Source of the DNA: a virus
Strand: one strand, 5' to 3'
DNA: 34,167 bases
Virus record (IMG/VR): IMGVR_UViG_3300037673_000020
Span: 1 to 34,167 of that record
Shown piece by piece: positions 22,948 to 29,917 of the stretch. Position numbers and translations under genes: made by a program. The notes under the pieces are model-generated. The model had not been told where the DNA came from, made no database searches, and saw only the letters and a list, made by a program, of their open reading frames with translations. Numbering within the stretch: position 1 is the first letter of the stretch; each line of letters starts with the position of its first letter.

Positions 22948-24255
22948 ATGAGAGCAAAAGTTAACATCATAATCGGAGATTGCCGGCAGGTGCTCAGGAG
23001 TTTCCCCGATGGGTACTTCCACTGCTGTGTGACCTCCCCTCCCTACTGGGGGCTGAGACATTATAGGCTCCCCCCGCTGATTTGGGGCGGGGAGGGGGAT
23101 TGCGAGCATGAGTGGGGAGACACCCTTAAACGCCGGCAGGTAGGAGGTCAGCTCAAGGGCTATTCCTCTCAATGGCAGCTCCCCAGCAGGGAAGCCCATC
23201 ATGGCGGTACCGCCGGCCAGTTCTGCCAGAAGTGCGGGGCCTGGCGGGGGCAGCTTGGCCTGGAGCCCTCCCCGGAGCTGTATGTGGAGCACCTCGTGGA
23301 GGTCTTCCGGGAGGTACACCGAGTGCTCCATCCGTCAGGCACCCTCTGGCTGAACCTCGGCCATACCTACATGGGTTCCGGCCAGGGGTGGCAGAAGGAG
23401 GACTCGTCGAGCTGGAGGAGGCAGTGGCTCGATGAGTTCGAGGAGGCCAGGAGGCAGGCCCCTACCCTTATACGCCACAGCCACTTCAAGCCGAAAGACC
23501 TGGTGCCCATCCCCTGGATGGTGGGGATGGCGCTTCAGAGGGAGGGGTGGTGGCTGCGGAGCGACATCATCTGGTTAAAGATTAACGCCTTACCAGAGAG
23601 CGTCAAAGACCGCCCGACGCTGGCTCACGAGTATTTGCTCCTCCTCTCGAAGAGCCGAAGGTATTACTATGATAGCGTAGCCATCCGTGAGCCGGCGAAG
23701 GAGGTCAGCATCGAGCGCTTGAAGCGAGGGGTGGGGGTGCACAAGTACACCGAGGGCGCCCCCGGCCAGAAGCCTCACACGATACACAGGCCGAGGAAGA
23801 AAAATCCAGCCAGGCTCGTGCCCACCATGCGCAACAAGCGCACCGTCTGGTCGCTGGCCGTGCAACCTTTCAAGGGGGCCCACTTCGCAGTATTCCCAGC
23901 GTCGCTCGTCCGCCCTCCCATCCTGGCCGGCACCAGCGAGAGGGGTTGCTGCCCGAAGTGCGGCTCCCCCTGGGAGCGTCTCGTGCGCAAGGCTTATAGC
24001 CAATACGAGGAGACCGTCACCATCGGCTGGAGTCCCACCTGCGATTGCGGGGAAGAGCCCGTGCCCTGTCGCGTCCTCGACCCCTTCGCCGGCACGGGCA
24101 CGACCGGCCTGGTGGCCGCCAAGCTCTTTCGGGATAGCGTCCTGATTGAGCTGAGCCCCGAATATGGGCGCATGGCGGAGGAGAGGCTCCGCCGGGAACT
24201 CGGCGGCCTCTTCACGGAAATCGAGATAAAAACTTTTAGAAAGGAGGAGATATGA
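22948..24255 (+). CDS. DNA methyltransferase, N4-cytosine/N6-adenine type
   Basis: A 435-residue beta-class enzyme: the catalytic motif IV (TSPPYWG, about 29-35) comes first and the SAM-binding motif I (LDPFAGTGTTG, about 377-387) last. INIIGD-like sequence before motif IV and VLIELSPEY after motif I fit the family. It carries two zinc-ribbon-like inserts, FCQKCGAWRG and CCPKCGSPWERL with CDCGE. SPPY points to cytosine N4 or adenine N6 methylation of double-stranded DNA. No partner endonuclease is seen, so it is probably an orphan phage enzyme that protects DNA or regulates. It overlaps the next gene as ATGA. Confidence 0.9.
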   Translation: MRAKVNIIIGDCRQVLRSFPDGYFHCCVTSPPYWGLRHYRLPPLIWGGEGDCEHEWGDTLKRRQVGGQLKGYSSQWQLPSREAHHGGTAGQFCQKCGAWRGQLGLEPSPELYVEHLVEVFREVHRVLHPSGTLWLNLGHTYMGSGQGWQKEDSSSWRRQWLDEFEEARRQAPTLIRHSHFKPKDLVPIPWMVGMALQREGWWLRSDIIWLKINALPESVKDRPTLAHEYLLLLSKSRRYYYDSVAIREPAKEVSIERLKRGVGVHKYTEGAPGQKPHTIHRPRKKNPARLVPTMRNKRTVWSLAVQPFKGAHFAVFPASLVRPPILAGTSERGCCPKCGSPWERLVRKAYSQYEETVTIGWSPTCDCGEEPVPCRVLDPFAGTGTTGLVAAKLFRDSVLIELSPEYGRMAEERLRRELGGLFTEIEIKTFRKEEI

Positions 24256-24611
24256 AAGATAGCAGCGAGTTAATCTACATCACAATCCTACTCCTGGTCT
24301 TCGTCATCATAGTGATAATCGTGGTAGGGCCGGCATCCTCGCCCGCGCCCGATACAAGTTCCCTCATCGAGTGTCTCCAGAGCGTGGGCCTCGACATGCG
24401 CGGCTCAGGGCGCCGTGAACTCCCCTCCGGGTGGGAGTGCAACGTCATCCTCGACCGTTACCAGGTCACGCGGGATGAGGCCCTCCAAATGGCGAGGATG
24501 GCGAAGCTCTGCGAACCCCGATGCCGTTATATCATCGTTGAATCGTACTGGTATACGAATGTTCGTTTTACCTTCGATGCGGAGGACGATTTCAAAGAAA
24601 TAACGAAATAA
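24252..24611 (+). CDS. Membrane-anchored hypothetical protein
   Basis: A 119-residue protein with one strong N-terminal membrane helix (about 8-26, LIYITILLLVFVIIVIIVVG), a PASSPAPD linker and a soluble C-terminal domain with four cysteines (ECLQ, WECN, LCEPRC). The ATG overlaps the methyltransferase stop and has AAGGAGG upstream. The soluble part would lie outside the membrane, where cysteines could form disulfides. No family recognised. Confidence 0.65.
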   Translation: MKDSSELIYITILLLVFVIIVIIVVGPASSPAPDTSSLIECLQSVGLDMRGSGRRELPSGWECNVILDRYQVTRDEALQMARMAKLCEPRCRYIIVESYWYTNVRFTFDAEDDFKEITK

Positions 24612-24643
24612 GAATTAGGAATTAAGAAAAGAAAGGAGGCGCT

Positions 24644-24844
24644 ATGAAAAACAGACTTCTAGAAATCGAGGCTATCTGGCGGGAGGACGCCAAGACGGGC
24701 GAGGGGGCCGTCACCGAGGTGGTCTTCCGGAGGGAGCGCTCCATCAGGCGTTACAAGCTCACCCCCTCCTCGCTGGTGCGCCTGATGAACATAGTCCCCA
24801 GGGCCGATGTCTCCCTCTGGCTCACCCATGAGGACGAGCTATGA
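24644..24844 (+). CDS. Small hypothetical protein
   Basis: A 66-residue charged protein, MKNRLLEIEAIWREDAKTGEGAVTEVVFRRER..., of mixed strand and helix. AAAGGAGG precedes the ATG, and the end overlaps the next gene as ATGA. No motif recognised. Confidence 0.55.
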   Translation: MKNRLLEIEAIWREDAKTGEGAVTEVVFRRERSIRRYKLTPSSLVRLMNIVPRADVSLWLTHEDEL

Positions 24845-25131
24845 CGAACGACATCCTCTCCTACGGCGACCTTCGGGGGGAGGAGGCCCTCACCGCCTTT
24901 GTAAGCGAGCGTGGCCTGGATGCTTTTCTCGCCGAGTTTCTATATCCATACGTCAGGAGGCTCTATCTCCATCTAAGCGAGGAGTTAGGGCGGGCCATCC
25001 AGCTCTGCTATCCCGACGGCGCCCCCGATGGCCTGGCCTATCTCGCCGTGCTCGACCTCTCCGAGCGTTGCAGGAGGTATGAGTCCCTCATCCAGGCCCT
25101 CGAAGACTATCTCAAGGAGGAGGCCCCATGA
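24841..25131 (+). CDS. Small helical hypothetical protein
   Basis: A 96-residue protein, largely helical and acidic, with aromatic-rich FLYPYVRRLYLHLSEELG and a coiled-coil-like C-terminus (ERCRRYESLIQALEDYLKEE). ATGA overlaps link it to both neighbours, so the three genes from 24644 to 25331 are probably translated together. Function unknown. Confidence 0.58.
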   Translation: MTNDILSYGDLRGEEALTAFVSERGLDAFLAEFLYPYVRRLYLHLSEELGRAIQLCYPDGAPDGLAYLAVLDLSERCRRYESLIQALEDYLKEEAP

Positions 25132-25331
25132 AGAGACTCACTTTCGCCCACTATCTCGACTTCGAGTATTACATCAAAAGGCATCACCCAGACCTCTATC
25201 TCCGGTGGCAGCTAGATGCCCCTACCTATGTTTCCCTCATCGAGTGGATATGCATAGACTCCCCCTGCATTCTGGAGAGCTGGCTCGCCAGTTGCGAGGG
25301 GCTGGAGGACAATGACCGCTTCATAGAATAA
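25128..25331 (+). CDS. Small hypothetical protein
   Basis: A 67-residue protein, MKRLTFAHYLDFEYYIKRHHPDLYLRW..., rich in aromatic residues with two cysteines near the middle (EWICIDSPCIL) and one later. No metal motif is clear. It is the last member of a three-gene ATGA-coupled set. Confidence 0.55.
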   Translation: MKRLTFAHYLDFEYYIKRHHPDLYLRWQLDAPTYVSLIEWICIDSPCILESWLASCEGLEDNDRFIE

Positions 25332-25349
25332 AATAGAAAGGAGGAAGCT

Positions 25350-25448
25350 ATGGAAACTCTATTCGCCATCGCCCTGGTCATTGCACCACTGGCGATGTTC
25401 TTGCTCGTCGTGACGCTGATAGTGTCCGTCCTAGAGCACACCAAATAG
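25350..25448 (+). CDS. 32-residue membrane peptide
   Basis: GAAAGGAGG lies seven bases before an ATG that opens METLFAIALVIAPLAMFLL... ending VLEHTK. It is one hydrophobic helix with short polar ends. It lies between soluble small genes and another membrane protein. Its role is unknown. Confidence 0.6.
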   Translation: METLFAIALVIAPLAMFLLVVTLIVSVLEHTK

Positions 25449-25469
25449 AATCAAAGAAAGGAGGCTGCT

Positions 25470-25793
25470 ATGCACTCTCTCACTCACCCCATTTCCCTCA
25501 TCTTAGCCGTCTGTTTCGCCACGGGCCTGGCGGTATGTCTCCTGAGCCTCGCCAGCCTCCTCGACGACCTGCGTCGGGAGAGGAAGCCCATCCTGTGGGA
25601 GACGACCCGCGCAGTCAAATGGGCGGGCCATAGCGCCTGGGAGCTGCAATTCACCAGAGGGCGCTTCACCCTCGCCCTCGCCCTCAACTTCCACTACTGG
25701 GTCATCGGCCTCGCATTGCGAGGGGGCGAAGATTCCCGCCTGGCCTTCTACCTCGGCCCACTGGGCCTCACTCTCATGCTGGATAGGAGGTGA
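25470..25793 (+). CDS. Small membrane protein
   Basis: A 107-residue protein with one clear N-terminal helix (about 7-30, PISLILAVCFATGLAVCLLSLASLL), a basic cytoplasmic-looking segment (DDLRRERKP) and more hydrophobic stretches (LALALNFHYWVIGLAL; LAFYLGPLGLTLML) that could form a second hairpin. AAAGGAGG precedes the ATG. No known family. Confidence 0.62.
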   Translation: MHSLTHPISLILAVCFATGLAVCLLSLASLLDDLRRERKPILWETTRAVKWAGHSAWELQFTRGRFTLALALNFHYWVIGLALRGGEDSRLAFYLGPLGLTLMLDRR

Positions 25794-25797
25794 GAGA

Positions 25798-26022
25798 ATG
25801 CCCACAGTGATATTCCACGCCGAGTATGCCGACGGCATACACGTATATAACACATACACCCACTCCTACCCCCTCTGTCCAGATTGCCGCCATCCACTCG
25901 ACCTCCACGACCGCTGGAACATCTGCCACGCCGAAGGGTGCGGCTACGCCCCCTGCTCCAGGGAATTTCCAGCAGACGAGGAGACAGGTGATACAGAGAC
26001 CATAAAAGGAGATACCCCATGA
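25798..26022 (+). CDS. Small zinc-ribbon-like protein
   Basis: A 74-residue protein with CPDCRHPLDLHDRWNICHAEGCGYAPC near residues 27-53, a CxxC followed by CxxxxC, probably binding one zinc ion. The start is beta-rich and the C-terminus acidic. The ATG follows AGGAGGTGAGA. It overlaps the next gene as ATGA. Function unknown. Confidence 0.62.
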   Translation: MPTVIFHAEYADGIHVYNTYTHSYPLCPDCRHPLDLHDRWNICHAEGCGYAPCSREFPADEETGDTETIKGDTP

Positions 26023-26390
26023 AAGCAATGGCATGGCTCTTGAGCGCCACCAGCGCCCTCATGCTCTACCTCATGGGCAATAAAAGCAAATGGGGGCCAC
26101 GCCTGGGCCTCCTCAACCAGGCCCTCTGGATTATATACGCCATCGGCCTGGAACAATACGGCCTCCTGCCAGGCATCGCCCTCTACACCATCGTCCACCT
26201 GCGTAACCTCTACCACTGGGAGGCCAGGAGGCCCCTCTCCTCTTCCCTCCCAACCCTCATCACCCACACCATCGCCAATATATTGCTAAACAAATCCCTG
26301 TGGCACGATGAATATGGCCGCCCCATCACCTGGCGCCAGGCACTCCGCCTGACCCGCCATAAGCCTATAAATAAGGAGGAAGAAGTATGA
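26019..26390 (+). CDS. Multi-span membrane protein
   Basis: A 123-residue protein with an N-terminal helix (WLLSATSALMLYLMG), then LNQALWIIYAIGLEQYGLLPGIALYTIVHLRNLYHW, probably two more helices, and a basic tail. The pattern of an aromatic-rich pair followed by R..Y.W is seen in small nicotinamide-transport-like or holin-like phage membrane proteins, but I cannot place it. It overlaps genes on both sides as ATGA. Confidence 0.6.
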   Translation: MKAMAWLLSATSALMLYLMGNKSKWGPRLGLLNQALWIIYAIGLEQYGLLPGIALYTIVHLRNLYHWEARRPLSSSLPTLITHTIANILLNKSLWHDEYGRPITWRQALRLTRHKPINKEEEV

Positions 26391-26712
26391 ACACAAAAAG
26401 AGAAGTCCTCACCGACTGGACTGCCAGCAGCGTCATCGCCACCGGGCGCCTGGAATGGAAACGGGCGTGGTTCATCGGCAGCAAAGACCGCTACAACGAA
26501 TACGCCCGCTGGCCCCAAAAGGTAGACCTCGGCGATACCGCCATCATCTGCCGCCGAGGCGTCACATGGGGCCAGACGGCCACGCCCATGACCCCAAACC
26601 CGTCTACGAAGTCCCCATCACCGAAGCGCTGCTGCGCTTCCTGGAACAGTACAAAGAAGGCGTCCCCATCCACCTCCTCGCCAGGAAAGGATACGCCGCC
26701 AGGATACGATAA
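26387..26712 (+). CDS. Small protein with an apparent -1 frame change
   Basis: The first ~60 residues (MNTKREVLTDWTASSVIATGRLEWKRAWFIGSKDRY ... DTAIICRRGVTWG) look normal. After about 26570 the same frame becomes S-, T- and P-rich and runs to 26803, while the -1 frame reads DGHAHDPKPVYEVPITEALLRFLEQY ... ARKGYAARIR and stops at 26712. One base appears to be missing near the GGGG run. The corrected product is about 107 residues. No classical slippery heptamer is seen. It is the last gene before the noncoding stretch. Confidence 0.5.
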
Positions 26713-27104
26713 GGCGATAAGGCAGGCAACAAGGGCAGAGAGAGGGGATACACATGGATTGTCCTTTGGGGACACTCAGGTGGTTTTGGAGGCTTTACAG
26801 TGATAGGGTGGAGTAAAGCATGGCGGGGGGCGATTCGACCGGGAAAAAACGGCTCCCCGGTCTTCCAAAACAGCATGGTTAGCCAGGCAAATGGCCTTTC
26901 CAGACCACCCAATCAGCTTTTTCTAGACATAAGAGTAATAGTCTGAAGTTTGGTGGGAGACCAGGGAGAAAGACATACAAACGCTAACAGCAAAAAGCGC
27001 TTAGTCCCGAATTTACAGTTTATTCCCCCCCCTCTCCCGTCCAGTCCCAGATCGCTCATATGCTGCTATTGCTCATACGATTACGATAGCACAGACCTGC
27101 AAAC
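26713..27104. other. Noncoding interval at the end of the rightward operon
   Basis: About 390 bases without a convincing gene. It holds the hairpin GTCC/GGAC (26761-26773), the three-way-junction candidate (26783-26871), a weak TAGAC/GTCTG stem (26924-26944) and GCTTTTT/AAAAAGC arms (26916-26922 and 26992-26998). The last 100 bases are pyrimidine-rich and show nothing clear. The interval ends at a bidirectional terminator, so it would be the 3' part of the rightward transcript. Confidence 0.5.
26783..26871 (+). ncRNA. Candidate structured RNA (three-way junction)
   Basis: Three perfect stems nest as a junction. The outer stem is GTTTTGGA (26783-26790) with TCCAAAAC (26864-26871). Arm A is GCTTTAC (26792-26798) with GTAAAGC (26813-26819). 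Arm B is GACCGGG (26837-26843) with CCCGGTC (26856-26862). A 17-base linker joins the arms. GGGTGG in the arm A loop could also pair with CCACCC near 26905-26910 as a pseudoknot. It is neither a tRNA nor a recognisable known RNA. It may instead be decayed sequence with chance stems. Confidence 0.45.
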
Positions 27105-27138
27105 AAAAAAGCCAGGCTCCACTTGAGCCTGGCTTTTT
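27105..27138. terminator. Bidirectional rho-independent terminator
   Basis: AAAAAAGCCAGGCTC (27105-27119) and GAGCCTGGCTTTTT (27125-27138) form a 9-bp GC-rich stem with a five-base loop, flanked by an A-run and a T-run, so it works in both directions. It separates the rightward operon from the convergent GHKL gene, whose stop is 14 bases further on. Confidence 0.93.
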
Positions 27139-27151
27139 CCTTGACCTGCTG

Positions 27152-28573
27152 CTATCGTTTTTTCTGCATCATATCTATTTGAGCAATAATGCTCAGCGCT
27201 TGTTTTGCAATCCGGGACATAATCTCCATCCGCCGGGACTCATATTCCTGCCCATGCCCCGGATTGGTAACGTGAGACAGTTCATGGACAACCGTCTCAA
27301 GCACCAGGAAAGCATGTTTGTTCAGCACCCGGTTCGGTTTTACTGCTATGATAATATCGGAGATACTTCCGATGTTCAAACAGATAGCATTGGCATCTTC
27401 TGTGTCCAGTAATAGTCCGGCCGTTATGTTGTAGTGCTTTATCTCCGGGTCTAGCATTTTTACCATCTGCAAAGCATAGCTAATTATCCCTAATGGTTTG
27501 CGATACTTCTTTTTTAATCTCCTTTCATGGAATAGCCTAGATTTTATTGACCGGTTGTGGACTATCGCGTAATCTCCGATATTATCGTTTGTCCGCATAT
27601 AGTGCAATATCTTAACAGTATCATCTTCTCCTATGGCTGTTTCAGTCCAATCGCGATTAAAATTGTGTGAACAGACCGTTATGTGTGTTATCTTTGCTTT
27701 TTTGTCCAACCTACCTTTCTTTATCTGTTCTAATTCATACTTATCTATCACGTCACAAACTTCTCTTTTGACGTGATACAGAAGATAATCGCGATTCTCT
27801 GAAAGTATTTTATTGCTTACCTGCTCAAGCTCAAGGTAATAGCAGTATTCGGATTGAACATGGTCTATTGCTGTGAATAGACCTTTTACGCGTATGTACA
27901 ATTCGCCGGGCCATTCGTTTTGTCTGAATTTCTTTCCCCGGTAGACATACAGCCTACCGTCACCTGCAATGCTATTTGATAGCAGTTTGAGATTCGATAG
28001 TGTTCTACCTTGTTTGACTGTCTCCCCATTCAATTTTATCTGCATTGGGATATTACTCAAGGACATTATGTGAGCAAGGTGTTTGCCTACCTGTATACTG
28101 TTGAACAGCCGTGCACTCTCCTGCTTTTCGGATTCGTCATATATAACGGTAAAACCGTTTTTTCTCCCCGGCTGTTCAATACTTACAATATCTGCTGCAC
28201 CTTGCCCGGTGCAGACAAAATCCAAACTCCGAATCTCCCAATGCGCCATTGCGAATGTGAGTTCTTTTGCTGCACCAAAGCAGCCGAGGGAGCCGGGTGG
28301 TTTTTTGGAGCCGCCCAAGGCAAGATAATACTTTCTAAACTCTTCCAAACTCATACCACAGCCGTTGTCGCTGGCAATCAACTTGTGTGTGTCTGGCGTT
28401 GAAAAGTGCAATGTTGTTGCGCCAGCATCCATAGAGTTTTGTATCAATTCCCGGATTAAGGCTCTACAGACATTGTTGTACTGTTGCCTTACACGTTTTG
28501 CGAAGTGGAAAGTTGGCAATACGATACTTTCCTTGTGCACTGTGTTGTGCTCATTCGTCTTTGTGCTGTTCAT
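27152..28573 (-). CDS. GHKL ATPase with C-terminal metallopeptidase-like motif
   Basis: A 473-residue protein. The N-terminal GHKL (Bergerat) ATPase shows the N-box RELIQNSMDAGA at 41-52, G1 DNGCGM at 69-74 and the glycine lid GSLGCFGAAKE at 94-104, as in HSP90/MutL/MORC-type ATPases. A middle region of about 200 residues is unassigned. Near 430-440, VHELSHVTNPGHGQEYE gives HExxH plus a third His ten residues after the first, a zinc-metallopeptidase signature like that of WLM/SprT or metzincin enzymes. AAAGGAG precedes the ATG; an earlier ATG is rejected. AT-rich compared with neighbours. Activity and target are unknown. Confidence 0.82.
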   Translation of the reverse strand: MNSTKTNEHNTVHKESIVLPTFHFAKRVRQQYNNVCRALIRELIQNSMDAGATTLHFSTPDTHKLIASDNGCGMSLEEFRKYYLALGGSKKPPGSLGCFGAAKELTFAMAHWEIRSLDFVCTGQGAADIVSIEQPGRKNGFTVIYDESEKQESARLFNSIQVGKHLAHIMSLSNIPMQIKLNGETVKQGRTLSNLKLLSNSIAGDGRLYVYRGKKFRQNEWPGELYIRVKGLFTAIDHVQSEYCYYLELEQVSNKILSENRDYLLYHVKREVCDVIDKYELEQIKKGRLDKKAKITHITVCSHNFNRDWTETAIGEDDTVKILHYMRTNDNIGDYAIVHNRSIKSRLFHERRLKKKYRKPLGIISYALQMVKMLDPEIKHYNITAGLLLDTEDANAICLNIGSISDIIIAVKPNRVLNKHAFLVLETVVHELSHVTNPGHGQEYESRRMEIMSRIAKQALSIIAQIDMMQKKR

Positions 28574-28627
28574 TTTATCTTTCTCCTTTCTGGCTATATA
28601 ATGAAAAGACAGCATGATAGAAAAGTG

Positions 28628-29167
28628 TCATGTTGCACTTTTTACCATGCTGTTTATGCGCTTTTGCAGTTCGGAGATTTGTTTATTCAAGCCAATCAAT
28701 TGCTGTTCCAATTGCGTCTTTTGAATTATCAAATCGCTGTGCTTCTCCATAAGTGCTTTCAAATCATTACTTTCGCTGCTATTATTCAGCATAGCTTGAG
28801 CAAACTCTTTGAGTTCCACAAGAGTATGTTCCTGTGCAAACTCAAACAAATCATAGAGTTGACTCATACTTAGCGTATGCTGTTTATGTAGTTGCATGAT
28901 GTATGCTGTTTTTGCTATGCCAATACTGTCAATCCAATCCCAGGATATGTCTAGCAAGACAGCAAAGTTGTAGATGTTCGCTAATCTGTAGAGCTGCTGA
29001 CGTGACATTCCACATTGTTGAGCAAAACGCTCTACAGTGCAATATGCCCTCTCGCTCGCTATCCCTATCAGCGACCGGGCGGCTGTGGCCCGTTCGCTGA
29101 TAGGTCTGTTTTTATCAGAAGCTATAGCGATAATCTCTATAGTTGATAATGTCTTATCGCTGTTCAT
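28628..29167 (-). CDS. Helix-turn-helix / coiled-coil protein
   Basis: A 179-residue protein. ERATAARSLIGIASERAYCTVERFAQQCGMSRQQLYRLANIYNF contains a likely helix-turn-helix (FAQQCGMSRQQLYRLANI, about 62-79). The C-terminus, ALMEKHSDLIIQKTQLEQQLIGLNKQISELQKRI, is a strong coiled coil for dimerisation. It is the first gene of a two-gene leftward operon behind a consensus promoter, 54 bases before the GHKL ATPase. It could be a regulator or a partition-like protein acting on the adjacent repeats. AAAGGAGAG precedes the ATG. No known family assigned. Confidence 0.68.
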   Translation of the reverse strand: MNSDKTLSTIEIIAIASDKNRPISERATAARSLIGIASERAYCTVERFAQQCGMSRQQLYRLANIYNFAVLLDISWDWIDSIGIAKTAYIMQLHKQHTLSMSQLYDLFEFAQEHTLVELKEFAQAMLNNSSESNDLKALMEKHSDLIIQKTQLEQQLIGLNKQISELQKRINSMVKSAT

Positions 29168-29211
29168 TCTACTCTCCTTTTCTGGCTTTTGTCTCATAAT
29201 GTTACATATAT

Positions 29212-29241
29212 ATTATACCAAATTTGACCTACAAATGTCAA
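29212..29241 (-). promoter_or_regulatory. Consensus leftward promoter for the HTH-GHKL operon
   Basis: On the minus strand TTGACA (29241-29236), an 18-base spacer and TATAAT (29217-29212). The predicted start is near 29205. ATGTTACA (29199-29206) overlaps that start and matches one arm of the palindrome at 29502-29518. Two ATTTGTCA copies lie just upstream. This arrangement fits control by a repressor, perhaps the HTH protein itself. Confidence 0.82.
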
Positions 29242-29389
29242 CCCTTTGCACAATATTTGTCAAAATTTGTCAGTGTTGCACAGTTCAGCGGCCCGGAGTG
29301 CGCGATGTTGCGCGATTTACGTCGAAAACCATGCGCGTTTCTGCTCATTTTTGTCCAAATAATGCAGTGAGAATTTGACATTGATTTGA

Positions 29390-29480
29390 CGCAAATTTGA
29401 GCACAGTTTGAGCACAGTTTGAGCATAAGCTAAGAGCACAATACAGCATGTTTTGAGCATGATAGCAGCACCAAAAGAGC
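29390..29480. repeat. TTTGAGCA direct repeats
   Basis: TTTGAGCA recurs at 29397-29404, 29408-29415 and 29419-29426 with exact 11-base spacing, then at 29453-29460, with GAGCA variants (29434, 29478) between and after. Near-helical spacing suggests cooperative protein binding on one face of the DNA, as in iterons or regulator sites. Confidence 0.65.
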
Positions 29481-29501
29481 ATGTTGATTGTGCCGGCCGG
29501 G

Positions 29502-29518
29502 TGTAACATGATGTTACA
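29502..29518. promoter_or_regulatory. Perfect palindrome, candidate operator
   Basis: TGTAACAT (29502-29509), one central G, then ATGTTACA (29511-29518). Single half-sites recur at 29199-29206 (at the leftward transcript start), 31545-31552 and 32687-32694, the latter two just before GC-rich palindromes. It is probably a dimeric regulator site. Confidence 0.65.
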
Positions 29519-29587
29519 GTGCAAACCGAACAGCGCCCGCCGGCCCGCCTGGCCTTCCCTCCTCCGCGGCCCCGGCGGCCTGGCCGC

Positions 29588-29719
29588 CGGACTAGACGAC
29601 AAACTAGAGTGCAAACTAGAGTGCAAACTAGAGACCAAACTAGAGCACAACTTGCGCTCTAGACTAGCGCTCAAATGAATGTCAAATCGCAGCGAAACTA
29701 GAGCGAAAACTAGAGACCG
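29588..29719. repeat. 12-bp ACTAG tandem repeat array
   Basis: Units of 12 bases run in phase from 29588: CGGACTAGACGA, CAAACTAGAGTG twice, CAAACTAGAGAC, CAAACTAGAGCA, then degenerate units. ACTAG cores lie at 29591, 29603, 29615, 29627, 29639 and 29663, and after a two-base phase slip at 29697 and 29709. A further ACTAGA occurs at 29785. The same core appears in pairs before genes on the right side of the window. It looks like an iteron or operator array. Confidence 0.78.
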
Positions 29720-29860
29720 AAAACGCGCAAGAGTGCGCAAAAAACCGCGCAATATCACGCACCCCCGAAGCCTAAACGCGCAAAACTAGACAGCGAAAAC
29801 TCGCCAAACGCGCAAAAGTGCGCAGCAATGACAAATTTTGTGCAAAACACAAATTGGGTC

Positions 29861-29889
29861 TTGACATTTGTCAATTTTTTTGATATAAT
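29861..29889 (+). promoter_or_regulatory. Consensus sigma70 promoter for the right cassette
   Basis: TTGACA (29861-29866), 17 bases, TATAAT (29884-29889) match exactly. The -35 box is the left arm of the palindrome TTGACATTTGTCAA (29861-29874), so a bound repressor would cover it. It faces right, about 25 bases before the first GTG-started gene. Confidence 0.9.
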
Positions 29890-29917
29890 GGTATAAAATC
29901 ATATAAGGAGGGGAAAG

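Larger units (their letters stand above)
29168..29917. other. Divergent control region
   Basis: 750 bases with no convincing gene. It holds a leftward and a rightward consensus promoter at its ends, several TGACAAAT-type elements (29232-29241, 29255-29262, 29265-29272, 29861-29874), TTTGAGCA repeats, a 17-base palindrome, a GC-rich block (29530-29590) and the 12-bp ACTAG array. Many CGCGCAA and GCGCAAAA words lie between 29720 and 29825. The density of repeats suggests a protein-binding or replication region. Confidence 0.75.

Noticed and set aside
22948-24255. A complete restriction-modification system
   Set aside because: Only a methyltransferase is present; none of the neighbouring small genes shows a nuclease motif.
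26781-26871. tRNA or tmRNA in the noncoding stretch (GATTCGAC near 26832 resembles the tmRNA 5' end)
   Set aside because: No acceptor stem with CCA, no T-arm in register and no tag reading frame; the stems form a different three-way junction.
29481-29678. A plus-strand frame coding a KLECKLECKLETKLEH repeat
   Set aside because: The repeat follows directly from the 12-bp DNA array; there is no ribosome site and the flanking residues are low-complexity.
29588-29719. CRISPR array
   Set aside because: The units are 12 bases in direct tandem with no unique spacers of CRISPR length, and no cas genes are present.
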